From contig NZ_PVXL01000078.1 of NCBI RefSeq assembly GCF_002995805.1, positions 62,001 through 126,000 of the forward strand: a DNA stretch of 64,000 nt, read 5' to 3'. A program made the translations under genes and the position numbers. Below, in pieces: positions 18,689-30,693 of the stretch. Every line of letters begins with the position of its first letter. Position 1 is the first letter of the stretch. The notes under the pieces are model-generated. The model did no database searches. It worked only from the letters and a program-made list of their open reading frames with translations, and was not told the origin of the DNA. The DNA comes from Neomoorella stamsii. Its GTDB lineage: Bacteria > Bacillota > DSM-521 > Neomoorellales > Neomoorellaceae.

Positions 18689-19006
18689 TTACCCTCCCAG
18701 TGGTTCAATAAATACATCCATAATCCCGCCACAGACCATACCTTCGTCTGCAGCTGTGTCGGCCGTTAAGTCCAGGTGATATATTTCCGGCTCACCCTTT
18801 TCCAGGACCAGCAAAGCCCGCTGGCGAATGGCCGCTTCGGCACAACCACCGCCAATGGTCCCCAGGGTTTGGCCCCCGGCGGTAATCAGCATCTGGGTCC
18901 CGGCTTCCCGGGGTGCCGAACCCTTAACCTGGATTATAGTCGCCAGGGCACACGGCTCTCCTTGCTCCATTAATCTAACCGCCCCTTGAACAAGCTCCCG
19001 GTCCAT
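18689..19006 (-). CDS. XdhC/CoxI-family N-terminal domain protein
   Basis: About 105 residues corresponding to the N-terminal domain of XdhC/CoxI proteins (GSAPREAGTQML, GTIGGGCAE, VCGGIMDVFIEP), which take part in inserting sulfurated Mo cofactor into xanthine dehydrogenase-type enzymes. The Rossmann half is encoded separately just upstream (19154-19903). The start at 19006 has GGGGAG eight bases upstream; the longer frame lacks a site. Confidence 0.82.
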   Translation of the reverse strand: MDRELVQGAVRLMEQGEPCALATIIQVKGSAPREAGTQMLITAGGQTLGTIGGGCAEAAIRQRALLVLEKGEPEIYHLDLTADTAADEGMVCGGIMDVFIEPLGG

Positions 19007-19121
19007 CTTGTTAGCTCCCCCGCTTAAGGCAACTGAACTCATTAAGTATTTATTACAACATATTTAACTCTTTTTCCTTCTTCGCTGGCGATCTTTATAC
19101 TTATTTTTCGCTACCAAAAAA

Positions 19122-19150
19122 TAACCGCCGGCTCTTAAAGAGGGGCGGTA
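19122..19150 (-). terminator. Probable terminator behind the XdhC Rossmann-domain gene
   Basis: A short stem ACCGCC/GGCGGT is followed on the minus strand by TTATTTTTTGG. The stem is short, but the U-run is good. Confidence 0.6.
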
Positions 19151-19153
19151 GAT

Positions 19154-19903
19154 TTAAGCTCCACGCCGGTAAACCCGGATAATCTCCGCCAGGATGCTGA
19201 CGGCAATTTCTGCCGGCGTTTCGGCACCGATATCCAGGCCAATGGGGGCATGGACTCGCTCCAGGGCCGCTTCGCTTACACCCTCGGCCAGCAGGCGCTC
19301 TTTTATCCCCTGGACGCGCCGCCGGCTACCGATCATGCCGATATAGGCCGCCGGGGAGTCGATTACGGCCCGCAGGCAGTCATAATCATAGCGGTGACCC
19401 CGGGTGACGATAACAATAAAAGTGGCGGGAGTGATCTTAATATCCTGCAGGGCCGCCGTAAAATTATTACAAATAATTCTATCGGCTGTTGGGAAAAGGG
19501 CCTTATTAGCAAAGTCCGGACGGTCGTCAATTACGGTTACCCGGTAACCAGCCAGTTTGGCCACCGCAGCAACCTGCTGGCCGACATGGCCGCAACCCAG
19601 GACGATAACTTCCGGTTCGGGGAGCACCGGTTCCAGGAAAAGGGTTATGCTACCTTCATCTAACTCTATGGTATCCAACCGGGGCCGGCGCCCGGCTAAA
19701 ACCTCCCTGGCCCGTTCAGCTACAGCAGCTTCCAGATTTGCTGCTCCCAGGCCGCCGTAATGACCATCCGGAGTCCAGAGGAAACGGTTGCCAGGCGCCA
19801 CCCCCGGCAGGCCTGCTTCTACTTTGACTACCAGAGCGGCTATCGCCGGCTGCTGTCCCTCCAGGGCCGCCAGCAACTGCCGGAAAAAGGCCAGTTTATC
19901 CAC
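19154..19903 (-). CDS. XdhC/CoxF-family protein with Rossmann domain
   Basis: A 249-residue XdhC family member. The C-terminal two thirds is the Rossmann part, with VLGCGHVGQQVA, VIDDRP and MIGSRRR, ending in APIGLDIGAETPAEIA, which is a family signature. It would act in Mo-cofactor sulfuration and insertion into the dehydrogenase at 11015-13576. The companion N-terminal-domain protein is encoded about 150 bp downstream, so the usual XdhC domains are split between two genes here. Confidence 0.85.
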   Translation of the reverse strand: MDKLAFFRQLLAALEGQQPAIAALVVKVEAGLPGVAPGNRFLWTPDGHYGGLGAANLEAAVAERAREVLAGRRPRLDTIELDEGSITLFLEPVLPEPEVIVLGCGHVGQQVAAVAKLAGYRVTVIDDRPDFANKALFPTADRIICNNFTAALQDIKITPATFIVIVTRGHRYDYDCLRAVIDSPAAYIGMIGSRRRVQGIKERLLAEGVSEAALERVHAPIGLDIGAETPAEIAVSILAEIIRVYRRGA

Positions 19904-19994
19904 GGCTGTTCTCCTTCCTCCGAATCACCCAAACTTTTGGCAGGCCTCTTACTCCAACTCTTAAAAACATTTCTCCGCTTTCCATGGACTATCG

Positions 19995-20687
19995 TCAGCC
20001 ACCATGTGAGACAGGGCCGCAAATATTAACAGCAGCTAAATTACCATCCAGGCAAAAATCTACAAACTCCGTCATGGTATTTACGACGGCGTCCGGCCGG
20101 GCGGCCAGGAGTCGTTCCCGGGGAATCTTGCTCCAGGTGGCAGCCACACTGGTAACTCCGGCCGCCCTGGCCGCCAGGATGTCGTGGGGGCTGTCGCCGA
20201 TCATTGCTACATCAGCTGGAGCAAGCTGCAATAGCTCGACGCCGCGCTGGACGGGCTCCGGACCCGGCTTGTGGCTACGCACGTCTTCCATGGTAACCAC
20301 TACCGGGAAGAAATCTTCCAGGTTAAAAAGGCGCAGGCCATAGAGGGTGGTATCCCGCACACGGGAAGTAACTATACCGAGCTTGATACCTGCTGCCAGA
20401 AGCTGCTCCAAGCCTTCCCGCACCCCAGGGCAGGGCTGCACCAGGTTATCGAAATGTTCCTCACTGAAGCGGCGGTAAACGGGGAGCATCTCTTCTACCA
20501 GTTCGGGTTTACCGGGTACAAAGGCGCTCAAGCCGTCCCGCAGGGGGATGCCAAAATAAGGGTAAATTTCTTCCGGGGCTACCATCCGGCCCAGGTATGG
20601 CGCCAGGGTATGCTGGAAGGACTTGATTACCAGTTCGGAGGTATCCACCAGGGTGCCGTCAAAATCAAAGAGTACGCCGGCGAACAA
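19995..20687 (-). CDS. ppaX: HAD hydrolase, pyrophosphatase PpaX-like
   Basis: A 230-residue HAD-superfamily phosphatase with the catalytic DFDGTLVDT at residues 8-16, a TSR motif II and GDSPHD motif IV. Length and pattern fit PpaX/phosphoglycolate phosphatase relatives. It lies 12 bp after gatB on the same strand, at the end of the housekeeping unit. A TTG start follows GGGGGTAGGG. Phosphoglycolate phosphatase is the main alternative. Confidence 0.78.
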   Translation of the reverse strand: MFAGVLFDFDGTLVDTSELVIKSFQHTLAPYLGRMVAPEEIYPYFGIPLRDGLSAFVPGKPELVEEMLPVYRRFSEEHFDNLVQPCPGVREGLEQLLAAGIKLGIVTSRVRDTTLYGLRLFNLEDFFPVVVTMEDVRSHKPGPEPVQRGVELLQLAPADVAMIGDSPHDILAARAAGVTSVAATWSKIPRERLLAARPDAVVNTMTEFVDFCLDGNLAAVNICGPVSHGG

Positions 20688-20699
20688 AACCCTACCCCC

Positions 20700-22130
20700 T
20701 TACAGCCGTTCCTTCAGCAGCTGGTTCACCAGGCCGGGGTTGGCCTTGCCTTTGGTGGCCTTCATCACCTGGCCCACCAGGAAGCCCAGGGCCTTGTCTT
20801 TGCCGTTACGGTAATCCTCAACCACGCCCGGGTTGGCGGCCAGGACTTCCTCGACAATCTGCGTCAGGGCGGCCGCATCGCTGATCTGGACCAGGCCCTT
20901 CTCTTCGACTACCTGGCGCGCCCCTTTACCGGTGGCAAACATCTCTTCCAGGACCTGCTTGGCTATCTTGCCGCTGATGGTCCCTTCCTTTTGCAGCTGC
21001 AGCAGGGCCGCCATTTCTTCCGGTGGTACGGGAGATTGCCGTGGTTCCAGGTTGCCGGCATTCAAAAGGCGCAAGAAGTCGCCCATGATCCAGTTGCTGA
21101 CGGTCTTGGCGTCGGGATACAGGGCCACCACCCGGTCAAAATAATCGGCGAGATCCCGGGAACTGGTAATCACCCCGGCATCGTAGGCCGGCAGGCCATA
21201 ATCGTTAATTAAGCGCTGGCACCGGGCATCAGGCAGCTCGGGGAGCTCCCGGCGCACCTGCTCGATCCAGGCGGCGTCAATCTCTAAGGGTACCAGGTCG
21301 GGGTCAGGGAAATAGCGGTAATCCTGGGCCTCTTCCTTGGTGCGCATGACATACGTCACGCCGCGATTTTCATCCCAGGCCATGGTCGCCTGCTCGACCC
21401 GGCCACCGCTTTCCAGGATGGCAACCTGGCGCTCAATCTCATACTCAAGGGCCCGCTGCAGGGAGCGGAAGGAGTTCAGATTCTTCACTTCCGTCTTGGT
21501 ACCAAAGGCCTGGCTGCCCCGGGGCCGCACCGACACATTGGCGTCACAACGCAGGGACCCTTCTTCCATCTTGCAGTCGGACACGTCCAGGTACTGGAGG
21601 ATGGTCCGCAACTTTTCCATGTAGGCCCGGGCTTCGGCCGGCGAGCGCAGGTCCGGTTCGGAGACGATCTCCAGCAGGGGTACCCCCGTCCGGTTGTAGT
21701 CTACCAGGGAGTAACCGCCATCGGGACCGTCGACGTGGATTAGCTTGCCGGCGTCTTCTTCCATATGCACCCTGGTGATACCGATAAGCCGCTCTGCGCC
21801 ATCAACGGTAATTTTTAAATAGCCCCCCCTGGCCAGGGGCAGGTCGTACTGGGATATCTGGTAGTTTTTGGGCAGATCCGGGTAATAGTAATTCTTGCGG
21901 TCAAACTTGCAGAACGGTGCCACCTGGCAGTTCAGCGCCAGGGCCGTCTTCAGGCCGAACTCCACCACCTGGCGGTTAATGACCGGCAGCACCCCGGGCA
22001 GCCCCAGGCAGACGGGGCAGACATGGGTGTTGGGTTCACCGCCGAAGGCCGTGGTACAGCCACAGAAAGCCTTGGCATTGGTTTTCAGTTCCACATGGAC
22101 TTCCAGGCCAATTACTGCTTCGTATTCCAC
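20700..22130 (-). CDS. gatB: Asp-tRNA(Asn)/Glu-tRNA(Gln) amidotransferase subunit B
   Basis: GatB of the GatCAB complex, which amidates misacylated Glu-tRNA(Gln) or Asp-tRNA(Asn). Residues [15 protein letters not shown] at the start, FCGC and VCPVC cysteines, and a C-terminal YqeY-like tail are visible. The open frame extends to 22184, but the GTG at 22130 sits one base after the gatA stop, has GGGAG upstream and gives the normal 476 residues, so I chose it. Confidence 0.95.
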   Translation of the reverse strand: MEYEAVIGLEVHVELKTNAKAFCGCTTAFGGEPNTHVCPVCLGLPGVLPVINRQVVEFGLKTALALNCQVAPFCKFDRKNYYYPDLPKNYQISQYDLPLARGGYLKITVDGAERLIGITRVHMEEDAGKLIHVDGPDGGYSLVDYNRTGVPLLEIVSEPDLRSPAEARAYMEKLRTILQYLDVSDCKMEEGSLRCDANVSVRPRGSQAFGTKTEVKNLNSFRSLQRALEYEIERQVAILESGGRVEQATMAWDENRGVTYVMRTKEEAQDYRYFPDPDLVPLEIDAAWIEQVRRELPELPDARCQRLINDYGLPAYDAGVITSSRDLADYFDRVVALYPDAKTVSNWIMGDFLRLLNAGNLEPRQSPVPPEEMAALLQLQKEGTISGKIAKQVLEEMFATGKGARQVVEEKGLVQISDAAALTQIVEEVLAANPGVVEDYRNGKDKALGFLVGQVMKATKGKANPGLVNQLLKERL

Positions 22131-22131
22131 T

Positions 22132-23595
22132 TTAAGCCACTCCCAGCTCCGGCCGCCGCCGGTGATATTCGGTAGCTTGTTCAAAGGCGTAAGCTACCCG
22201 CAGCAGTGTTGCCTCATCAAAGGCTTTACCGATCAACTGCAGGCCAACGGGCAGGCCCTGGCTGAAGCCGCAGGGCAGGGAGAGGGCTGGCAACCCGGCC
22301 ATATTGATGGGGATGGTGCACAGGTCGGACAGGTACATGGCCAGGGGGTCCCCCGCCTTTTCCCCCAGGCGGAAGGCCACCGTCGGTGAAGTCGGCGTCG
22401 CCAGGAGGTCATATTTCGCAAAGGCGGCTTCAAAGTCCCGGCGGATCAGGGTCCTGACCTTCAGGGCTTTGAGGTAATAAGCGTCGTAGTATCCCGAACT
22501 CAAGGCGTAGGTACCCAGCATAATGCGCCGCTTTACCTCCGGCCCAAAGCCCTGGCTCCTGGTATTCATATACATTTCAATGATGTCCTTGCCCGGCACC
22601 CTGAGACCGTAACCGACGCCGTCATAACGGGCCAGGTTGGAGGAAGCCTCCGCCGGGGCCACCAGGTAGTAGGCCGGCAGGGCGAATTCCGTATGGGGCA
22701 GGGAAGTTTCTTCGCAAATGGCCCCCATTTCCTCCAGCCTGGCAATGGCCCGGCGGACAACCGTCTCTACCTCCGGTTCCATACCGGCGCCAAAATACTC
22801 CCGCGGTACACCTATTTTTAAACCTTTAATTTCAGGTTTTAAAGCCGCCCGGTAATCAGGTACCGGCAATTCAGCCGAGGTGGAATCGCAGGGATCATGA
22901 CCGGCAATGACCCCCATGACCAGGGCGCAGTCGGTGACATCCCGGGTGATGGGGCCGATCTGGTCCAGGGATGAGGCAAAGGCCACCAGGCCATAGCGCG
23001 ACACCCGGCCATAGGTCGGCTTCATACCAACGACGCCGCAAAAGGAGGCCGGCTGGCGGATGGAACCGCCGGTATCGGACCCCAGGGCATAACAGGCTTC
23101 CCCAGCGGCCACGGCCGCTACCGAACCGCCGCTGGACCCGCCCGGTACCCGCTCCAGGTCCCAGGGATTACGGGTAGGGAAAAAGCCGGAGTTTTCCGTG
23201 GAGGAGCCCATGGCAAATTCATCCATATTGAGCTTGCCCAGCATTACCGCCCCGGCCGCTTTAAGGCGCTGGACAACGGCGGCGTCATAGGGTGGCACCC
23301 AGTCGGCCAGCATTCGTGAAGCGCAGGTTGTCCGTATCCCTTCCGTGCAGAGGTTGTCCTTCAGGGCCATGGGTACGCCGGCCAGGGGCCCCGGTTCCTC
23401 CCCCCGGGCGCGGGCCGCATCAATGGCTTTAGCCTGGGCCAGGGCCTGTTCGGCCGTCCGGGTTAGATAAGCCTGCACCTGGCCATCGACGGCCTCGATG
23501 CGGTCGACAATGGCTTCGGTAACCTCTACCGCGCTGACCTCGCGGCGCTGTAAAAGATCGCCCAGCTCGTGGGCGGTTAAATAGTGTAAATCCAT
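22132..23595 (-). CDS. gatA: Asp-tRNA(Asn)/Glu-tRNA(Gln) amidotransferase subunit A
   Basis: The 487-residue amidase subunit that frees ammonia from glutamine for GatB. The Ser-cis-Ser-Lys triad is seen: Lys in ALKDNL, Ser in GGSSGGS, and the nucleophile Ser in [11 protein letters not shown]. It lies between gatC and gatB with gaps of only a few bases, so GatCAB is one translational unit. Confidence 0.96.
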   Translation of the reverse strand: MDLHYLTAHELGDLLQRREVSAVEVTEAIVDRIEAVDGQVQAYLTRTAEQALAQAKAIDAARARGEEPGPLAGVPMALKDNLCTEGIRTTCASRMLADWVPPYDAAVVQRLKAAGAVMLGKLNMDEFAMGSSTENSGFFPTRNPWDLERVPGGSSGGSVAAVAAGEACYALGSDTGGSIRQPASFCGVVGMKPTYGRVSRYGLVAFASSLDQIGPITRDVTDCALVMGVIAGHDPCDSTSAELPVPDYRAALKPEIKGLKIGVPREYFGAGMEPEVETVVRRAIARLEEMGAICEETSLPHTEFALPAYYLVAPAEASSNLARYDGVGYGLRVPGKDIIEMYMNTRSQGFGPEVKRRIMLGTYALSSGYYDAYYLKALKVRTLIRRDFEAAFAKYDLLATPTSPTVAFRLGEKAGDPLAMYLSDLCTIPINMAGLPALSLPCGFSQGLPVGLQLIGKAFDEATLLRVAYAFEQATEYHRRRPELGVA

Positions 23596-23612
23596 CGCCT
23601 TAACCTCCCGGT

Positions 23613-23897
23613 CTAAACTACCCGCGGCACTTTAAACTGCCCTTCACTGGCTGCCGGTGCCCCGGCCAGGGCCTTCTCCCGGGGTAGACCGGGCCGCGCT
23701 ACGTCATCGCGGAAAACATTGCGCAGGGGCAACACGTGGGCCGTGGGCTCCACGTCCGTGGTGTCCAGGGCGTTCAATTTATCCATATATTCCAGGATTG
23801 CGTTGAGTTGCCCGGTATAGGCCGCCTTTTCCTCCGGGGTAAGCTTCAGGCGGGCCAGCAGGGCGACATGTTCTACCTCGGCTGTCGTGATAGGCAT
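23613..23897 (-). CDS. gatC: Asp-tRNA(Asn)/Glu-tRNA(Gln) amidotransferase subunit C
   Basis: The 94-residue GatC stabilising subunit, with the usual [17 protein letters not shown] start and the [11 protein letters not shown] belt that wraps the GatA-GatB interface. First gene of the gat set, downstream of ligA by 78 bp. Confidence 0.94.
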   Translation of the reverse strand: MPITTAEVEHVALLARLKLTPEEKAAYTGQLNAILEYMDKLNALDTTDVEPTAHVLPLRNVFRDDVARPGLPREKALAGAPAASEGQFKVPRVV

Positions 23898-23975
23898 ATA
23901 TAATAACCACCTTTTTAAGGTATACTTTCTGCCTAATTATAACAGAAGGGGTGCCCAAGGGCAATCCTTGCCTGG

Positions 23976-26015
<2,040 letters not shown>

Positions 26016-26056
26016 TTATTACCTTCCTCCAAAAAAACATATCGCATCTCTTCTTA

Positions 26057-26269
26057 GTCAGGCTTTGTTTTTGGATCGCATCAAAGCCCATGCTGAGCAA
26101 CCTATGGCTCAGCCGTGGGCTTAAGGCGGGGTTCCCGGCCCATTCGGCATCACAAGCCTTCCGAGGCCGGCCTTTAGTCCCGCTGTCCTCGGCCCCACCC
26201 TCGCTCCTCGGCTTCGCCAAGTCCGCTTACCGCTCGGGCCAAGTCGCTCGCTCCAAACAAAAGCCAGAC
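26057..26269. mobile_element. Second MITE-like element with imperfect terminal inverted repeats
   Basis: The ends, GTCAGGCTTTGTTTTTGGA at 26057 and the complement of TCCAAACAAAAGCCAGAC ending at 26269, pair with a few mismatches and one gap over about 20 bp. The 213-bp interior has no gene but carries a strong internal hairpin (AGCCCATGCTGAGC at about 26085 with GCTCAGCCGTGGGCT at about 26107). It lies between pcrA and ligA. The sequence differs from the element at 9503-9757. Confidence 0.45.
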
Positions 26270-26287
26270 CTTGAACAATATAGTGTC

Positions 26288-28453
26288 TTATACCTTCCTA
26301 ACGGGAGCATACCGGACCATGAGTTGCTTGATACCTCTTTCGGGGAAGGCAACGCTGATAACAGTATCCTCACCTTCGCCACTGATTTTTACAACAACCC
26401 CGAGACCAAAACTATTATGCTGGACTTTATCCCCCAGTTGCCAGTCAAATTGGACCCCGCGAGCTATCCCGGTCCCGGGTCGGCCCTGCTGGCGGCCGGT
26501 GATACCGCCCCCGGAAGCTGGGAGGCCGGCCTGTCCATCCCGGGCGATTAAATCAGGCGGTATTTCCTCCAGGAAACGGGAAGGAGGGTTGCTCATGGTA
26601 TTGCCGTAAAGGTTGCGGGTCCAGGCATGGGTAAGGTAGAGGACTTCCTTCGCCCTGGTCATGCCCACATAGCAGAGGCGGCGTTCTTCTTCCATCTCCT
26701 CCGGGTCCTCCAGGGAGCGAAAATGGGGGAAGACCCCTTCTTCCAGGCCCGCCAGGAAGACCACCGGGAACTCCAGGCCCTTGGCCGTATGCATGGTCAT
26801 AAAGACCACTGCGTTACCGCCGCTATAGGAATCGCTTTCAGCCACCAGGGCCACCTGGGCCAAAAAATCGGCCAGCTCAGGCTTCTCACTACCCTGGTCA
26901 TAATTCCTGGTAACCGTCAGGAACTCCTTTAAGTTTTCCAGCCGCGCCTGGGCTTCCGGCGTTTTTTCCGCTTCTAACTCGGCCTGGTAACCGGTTTCCT
27001 GTAAAATGGCGGTCACCATGGCCGTTATTGTTAAGTTTTCCTGCTGTTGCCGCAGGTTATCCAGCAAGATTATCATTTCCTGCAGGGCTTGCCGGCCTTT
27101 AGCGGGAATACCGGGGATGTTTTCCACCTGTTGTAAAGCCCGGTAAAGACCCAGGCTGCTGCTGGCAGCGAAAGCCTCCAGCCGGGCCAGGGAGGTTTCA
27201 CCGATGCCCCGCCGGGGGACATTGATAATCCTTAAGAGGCTCGTGGCATCATCGGGGTTGGCTATCACCCTTAAGTAGGCCAGGATGTCCTTGATCTCTT
27301 TCCTCTGGTAGAATTTCAGGCCGCCGACGATTTCATAGGGAATACCCGCCTGGAGGAAGGCCTCTTCTAAAGCCCGCGACTGGGCATGGGTACGGTAGAG
27401 GACGGCAAAATCGCTGAAGGGTCGGCTTTCCTGGCTGTGGCGGCGGTAAATTTCAGCGGCAATATAATTACCTTCGTCGCGTTCATCGTTGGCGCTGTAG
27501 AGGTGCAGCAGTTCCCCTTCCCGCCGCCGCGTCCAGAGGCGCTTTTCCTTGCGGCCCACATTATGCTGGATAACGGCATTGGCCGCCTTGAGGATGGGCT
27601 GGGTGGAACGGTAATTCTCTTCCAGGAGGATTACCCGGGCATTGGGAAAATCCTCTTCAAAGGCCAGGATATTGCCGATGTCGGCCCCGCGCCAGCCGTA
27701 AATGCCCTGGTCCGGGTCGCCGACGACGCAGAGGTTTTCACCATTGCCGGCCAGCAGGCGCACCAGGACATACTGGGCATGGTTGGTATCCTGGTACTCG
27801 TCCACCAGGATATGCTGCCAGCGCTGCTGGTAGTAGCGTAAAATCAGGGGGTTATTCTGCCATAAGGCTACCGTCTGCATGATGAGGTCATCAAAATCCA
27901 TGGCATTAGCGGCTTTAAGCCTCTCCTGGTAGCGGCGGTAGATAGTGCCCTGCTGCTGTTCTTTTACAGTTGCGCTCCAGCCGAGGTATTGTTCGGGCGT
28001 CTGCAAGGAGTTTTTAGCATTGCTGATAACATGGGCTACCGAGCGGGGCGGGAACTTTTTCTCATCCAGGTTTAATTCCTTTAAAACCTCACGAATGACA
28101 GCCTGCTGGTCGTCGGTGTCGTAAATGGTGAAATTGGGCCGGTAGCCTAGCAGGTGGGCATCCCGCCTTAAAATGCGGACACAGGCCGAGTGGAAGGTGC
28201 TGACCTGGAGGCGCCGGGCCGCGTTACCCACCAGCCCCTCCAGTCGTTCCTTCATTTCCTGGGCCGCTTTATTGGTAAAGGTCACCGCCAGGATATTTTC
28301 CGGCTCCACCCCTTCCTGGATCAGGGAGGCCACCCGGTAGGTCAAAACCCTGGTTTTGCCGCTCCCGGCACCGGCCAGGACCAGGAGGGGCGCACCGCGA
28401 TGGCTGACGGCTTCTTGCTGGGGCTTGTTAAGTAAAGCCATAAAGTCTGCCAA
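26288..28453 (-). CDS. pcrA: ATP-dependent DNA helicase PcrA/UvrD
   Basis: A superfamily 1A helicase of about 721 residues acting in repair and replication restart. The Walker A motif AGAGSGKT, the DEYQDTN Walker B region, GDPDQGIYGWRGA, the TMHTAKGLEFPVVF motif and VGMTRAKE are present. The C-terminal RNA-polymerase-interacting-type SH3-like fold (GDKVQHNSFGLGVV) is also seen. The open frame starts at 28474; the TTG at 28453 has GGGAG ten bases upstream and is preferred. Confidence 0.95.
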   Translation of the reverse strand: MADFMALLNKPQQEAVSHRGAPLLVLAGAGSGKTRVLTYRVASLIQEGVEPENILAVTFTNKAAQEMKERLEGLVGNAARRLQVSTFHSACVRILRRDAHLLGYRPNFTIYDTDDQQAVIREVLKELNLDEKKFPPRSVAHVISNAKNSLQTPEQYLGWSATVKEQQQGTIYRRYQERLKAANAMDFDDLIMQTVALWQNNPLILRYYQQRWQHILVDEYQDTNHAQYVLVRLLAGNGENLCVVGDPDQGIYGWRGADIGNILAFEEDFPNARVILLEENYRSTQPILKAANAVIQHNVGRKEKRLWTRRREGELLHLYSANDERDEGNYIAAEIYRRHSQESRPFSDFAVLYRTHAQSRALEEAFLQAGIPYEIVGGLKFYQRKEIKDILAYLRVIANPDDATSLLRIINVPRRGIGETSLARLEAFAASSSLGLYRALQQVENIPGIPAKGRQALQEMIILLDNLRQQQENLTITAMVTAILQETGYQAELEAEKTPEAQARLENLKEFLTVTRNYDQGSEKPELADFLAQVALVAESDSYSGGNAVVFMTMHTAKGLEFPVVFLAGLEEGVFPHFRSLEDPEEMEEERRLCYVGMTRAKEVLYLTHAWTRNLYGNTMSNPPSRFLEEIPPDLIARDGQAGLPASGGGITGRQQGRPGTGIARGVQFDWQLGDKVQHNSFGLGVVVKISGEGEDTVISVAFPERGIKQLMVRYAPVRKV

Positions 28454-28588
28454 GATCTTCACACTCCCAAACATTACTTATATTCGCCCCGATAGATAAA
28501 AAACCTGCTACGCGGTTCTTTTCTTTCTCTCCATCCAGGAAAGGGCTGCATATAATGCAGCAGGTAAAGTATATGTGAGGTGAACAAG

Positions 28589-29167
28589 GTGTTCAATAGG
28601 GACGCAGAGAAGCAAATAATCCGCTTGCAGGCCCCTCAGCAAGAGAAAGGAATTGCGGCCGCCCTGGCTGGCCTGGAAGAAGATTACCAGGAAGGTGAGA
28701 AAAATGCCAGCGGCTCCGGCCTGCTGGCAGACAGTACCCCTGCACCCACAGAAGATGCCTCGCCCGGCCTATCGCCAGGCCAGGGCCAGAACCAGCCCCT
28801 GACCCTGGCCGCCCACAGCCAGGCCCTCTTCCGGGAAGCTATTTTAAACGGTAGCGTTAACCAGGTCCTGGCCGAGTTGCGGGTCTGGATCGAAAAAATC
28901 CGGACTTTCTTGCTCTACGCCGATACCGGTATCGAGACGGCTGGAAACATTGTTAACATCGCCAAAGGTACCCTGGAAAAGGAACTGGGCCTGGCTCCAG
29001 CCGCCAGTACCGCCAGCACCACTTCTATGCAACTACCGGCTTCATCCTTACAATTAGTGTGGAACCTCATTCGCACCCCGGAATTCCAGCAGTTTACCGG
29101 CCGGATGCTGGCCCAGGTCCTAAAAATGGGCCTCAACCCGCCCCCGCAAGGAGAAAGCTCTGGCTAG
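28589..29167 (+). CDS. Hypothetical protein
   Basis: About 192 residues, no recognised family. The N-terminal 75 residues are Ala/Gly/Pro/Gln-rich and low-complexity; the C-terminal part (90-190) is predicted helical, with a run of hydrophobic and charged positions. GTG at 28589 follows GAGGTG by six bases; an in-frame GTG at 28580 is possible. It is a lone plus-strand gene divergent from pcrA. The stop codon lies in the stem-loop at 29150-29183. Confidence 0.6.
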   Translation: MFNRDAEKQIIRLQAPQQEKGIAAALAGLEEDYQEGEKNASGSGLLADSTPAPTEDASPGLSPGQGQNQPLTLAAHSQALFREAILNGSVNQVLAELRVWIEKIRTFLLYADTGIETAGNIVNIAKGTLEKELGLAPAASTASTTSMQLPASSLQLVWNLIRTPEFQQFTGRMLAQVLKMGLNPPPQGESSG

Positions 29168-29183
29168 AGCCAGAGCTTTCTCC
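29150..29183 (+). terminator. 16-bp hairpin spanning the stop codon
   Basis: GGAGAAAGCTCTGGCT and AGCCAGAGCTTTCTCC pair perfectly around a two-base gap. The stop codon TAG sits at the tip. There is no long U-run after it, so termination efficiency is uncertain. Confidence 0.55.
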
Positions 29184-29265
29184 TCAACTCCTGGTATTCA
29201 ACTTGAGTTAACCTGCTTTCTATATCCCACAGTCAACTCTTTGCCGCCCTGCCCTTATGCCCAGC

Positions 29266-30489
29266 CTACCAGTCCAGCAGGCGCTTTTCTCCTTCGAGGG
29301 CGCGGATGTCCGTCACGTCCTGGGTGACCTCCACCACGCCCCGGTAGCGGCCCTCAGCGTCGCGCACGGCGAAATAACGAATATGGATGAAACGGCCGTT
29401 CATGGTCAGCCAGAATTCAGCCTCACTCTTGGTACCGTCCCGGAATTCGGCCAGAATCTTCTCCACCACATGGACGCTGGCCGGGGGATGGCAGTTTTGC
29501 ACTTTACGGCCGATGATAGCCGGGCTGCGGGTAAAAATGCGATGCTTACCGGCGGAATAATAGCGTACGTTGTCATTCTCGTCAACAAAGGTGATATCTA
29601 CAGGCAAATGGGTTAAAAGGAGGTTCACCTGTTCCGGGGTCAACCTGCCGGTAGCCAACTCGATTGCCCCTGCCGGGCCTTCTTTTTCCTGCGCATCCGG
29701 GGCGGTCCCGGCCGCCTGGCGCGGCCGCCATTCGTTCCCGGGAGAAACCAGGGCGTAGCCTATTTCCTCTTCACCCCGGCGTACCTCAACCCAGTCGGAG
29801 GGTGTAAGTTTTTCCAGGGCCATGGGGAAGAGGATGCTTTCTTCCTTATTAATCATTTCCCCTATAGCCGTGAGCAGTTCGTTTCCCTGGTTGATAACAG
29901 TAGCCAGATCATCTTCATCCACGGCACGGGTTACCTTTTTCAACATATCCCGGATGTCGTCGTGGAGCTGCCACATGACCTTGGGCGGGCCGTATACTCC
30001 CCGCCGTTCCAGCAGCGGAAACAGCTGGTGCTCCTTGCGGAGGAAATGCTTGTCGATTTCCGCCAGGCGGGCCAGCTCTTTTTTAATGTCTTCCTTCAGC
30101 TGCCGGAAAACTTCCTGGCCTTCCTTATCTCCAGCCTTAATTTGCCCCAGAAGCTTCCTCAGGGCTTCCACCACACCGCGGATGGCGTCGTTCTCCAGGC
30201 GGAAGGTATGGACGGGGTGGCCGGGCGGGGTAGTATCCATCTGCTGTTCGGCCAGGGATTCCTTAAACAGGGCGACGTGAACATCACATAAGCGCTTGAT
30301 CTCCTCTTCCGGCATGCCCTCGGCAATAAGCCGGCTTTCCAGGGCCGCGATTTCACCCGGGCTGACGTTACGGATCAGCCGGGCAAAGCGTTGTTTCAGC
30401 TCTTCCAGGTCCTTACCGGCATGTAAATCCCGGATAATCCCCTTTAAAATTTCCTGGCGCTCTTCCCGGGTATCCAGCAGTTCGCTCAC
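29266..30489 (-). CDS. DUF438 protein with hemerythrin-like and PAS domains
   Basis: About 407 residues in three parts: DUF438 at the N-terminus (about 1-80), a hemerythrin-like HHE domain (about 90-240, His/Glu positions in HPVHTF, DKHFLRKEHQLFP, WQLHDD and KEESILFP), and a C-terminal PAS domain (about 290-400) with the NCHPP motif of this family. The likely role is sensing O2, NO or redox state in an anaerobe; it has no output domain, so the partner is unknown. GTG 30489 sits eight bases behind GGAG and is preferred to the ATG at 30495. Confidence 0.82.
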   Translation of the reverse strand: MSELLDTREERQEILKGIIRDLHAGKDLEELKQRFARLIRNVSPGEIAALESRLIAEGMPEEEIKRLCDVHVALFKESLAEQQMDTTPPGHPVHTFRLENDAIRGVVEALRKLLGQIKAGDKEGQEVFRQLKEDIKKELARLAEIDKHFLRKEHQLFPLLERRGVYGPPKVMWQLHDDIRDMLKKVTRAVDEDDLATVINQGNELLTAIGEMINKEESILFPMALEKLTPSDWVEVRRGEEEIGYALVSPGNEWRPRQAAGTAPDAQEKEGPAGAIELATGRLTPEQVNLLLTHLPVDITFVDENDNVRYYSAGKHRIFTRSPAIIGRKVQNCHPPASVHVVEKILAEFRDGTKSEAEFWLTMNGRFIHIRYFAVRDAEGRYRGVVEVTQDVTDIRALEGEKRLLDW

Positions 30490-30693
30490 GATCATTTCTC
30501 CTTTTAATATTATACTTAAATGTTTCCCTGGCCAAAGTCCGGGTTATACATATTTGCACGCAACAGCCCCCTTAGTCTTGCAGCCAGGGGGCCAGTGCCG
30601 GATACTGTTCACACTTTTTTGTTATTTTATTCCTCCATTCCTGGTGGTATAATAAACCAGTAAAATCGAAACAACAGCCGGGAGGTCAATGAA

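Noticed and set aside
20271..21212. 313-codon plus-strand open frame over ppaX and gatB
   Set aside because: It is antisense to two well-supported genes; GC-rich codons create long mirror frames. There is no ribosome binding site or family pattern.
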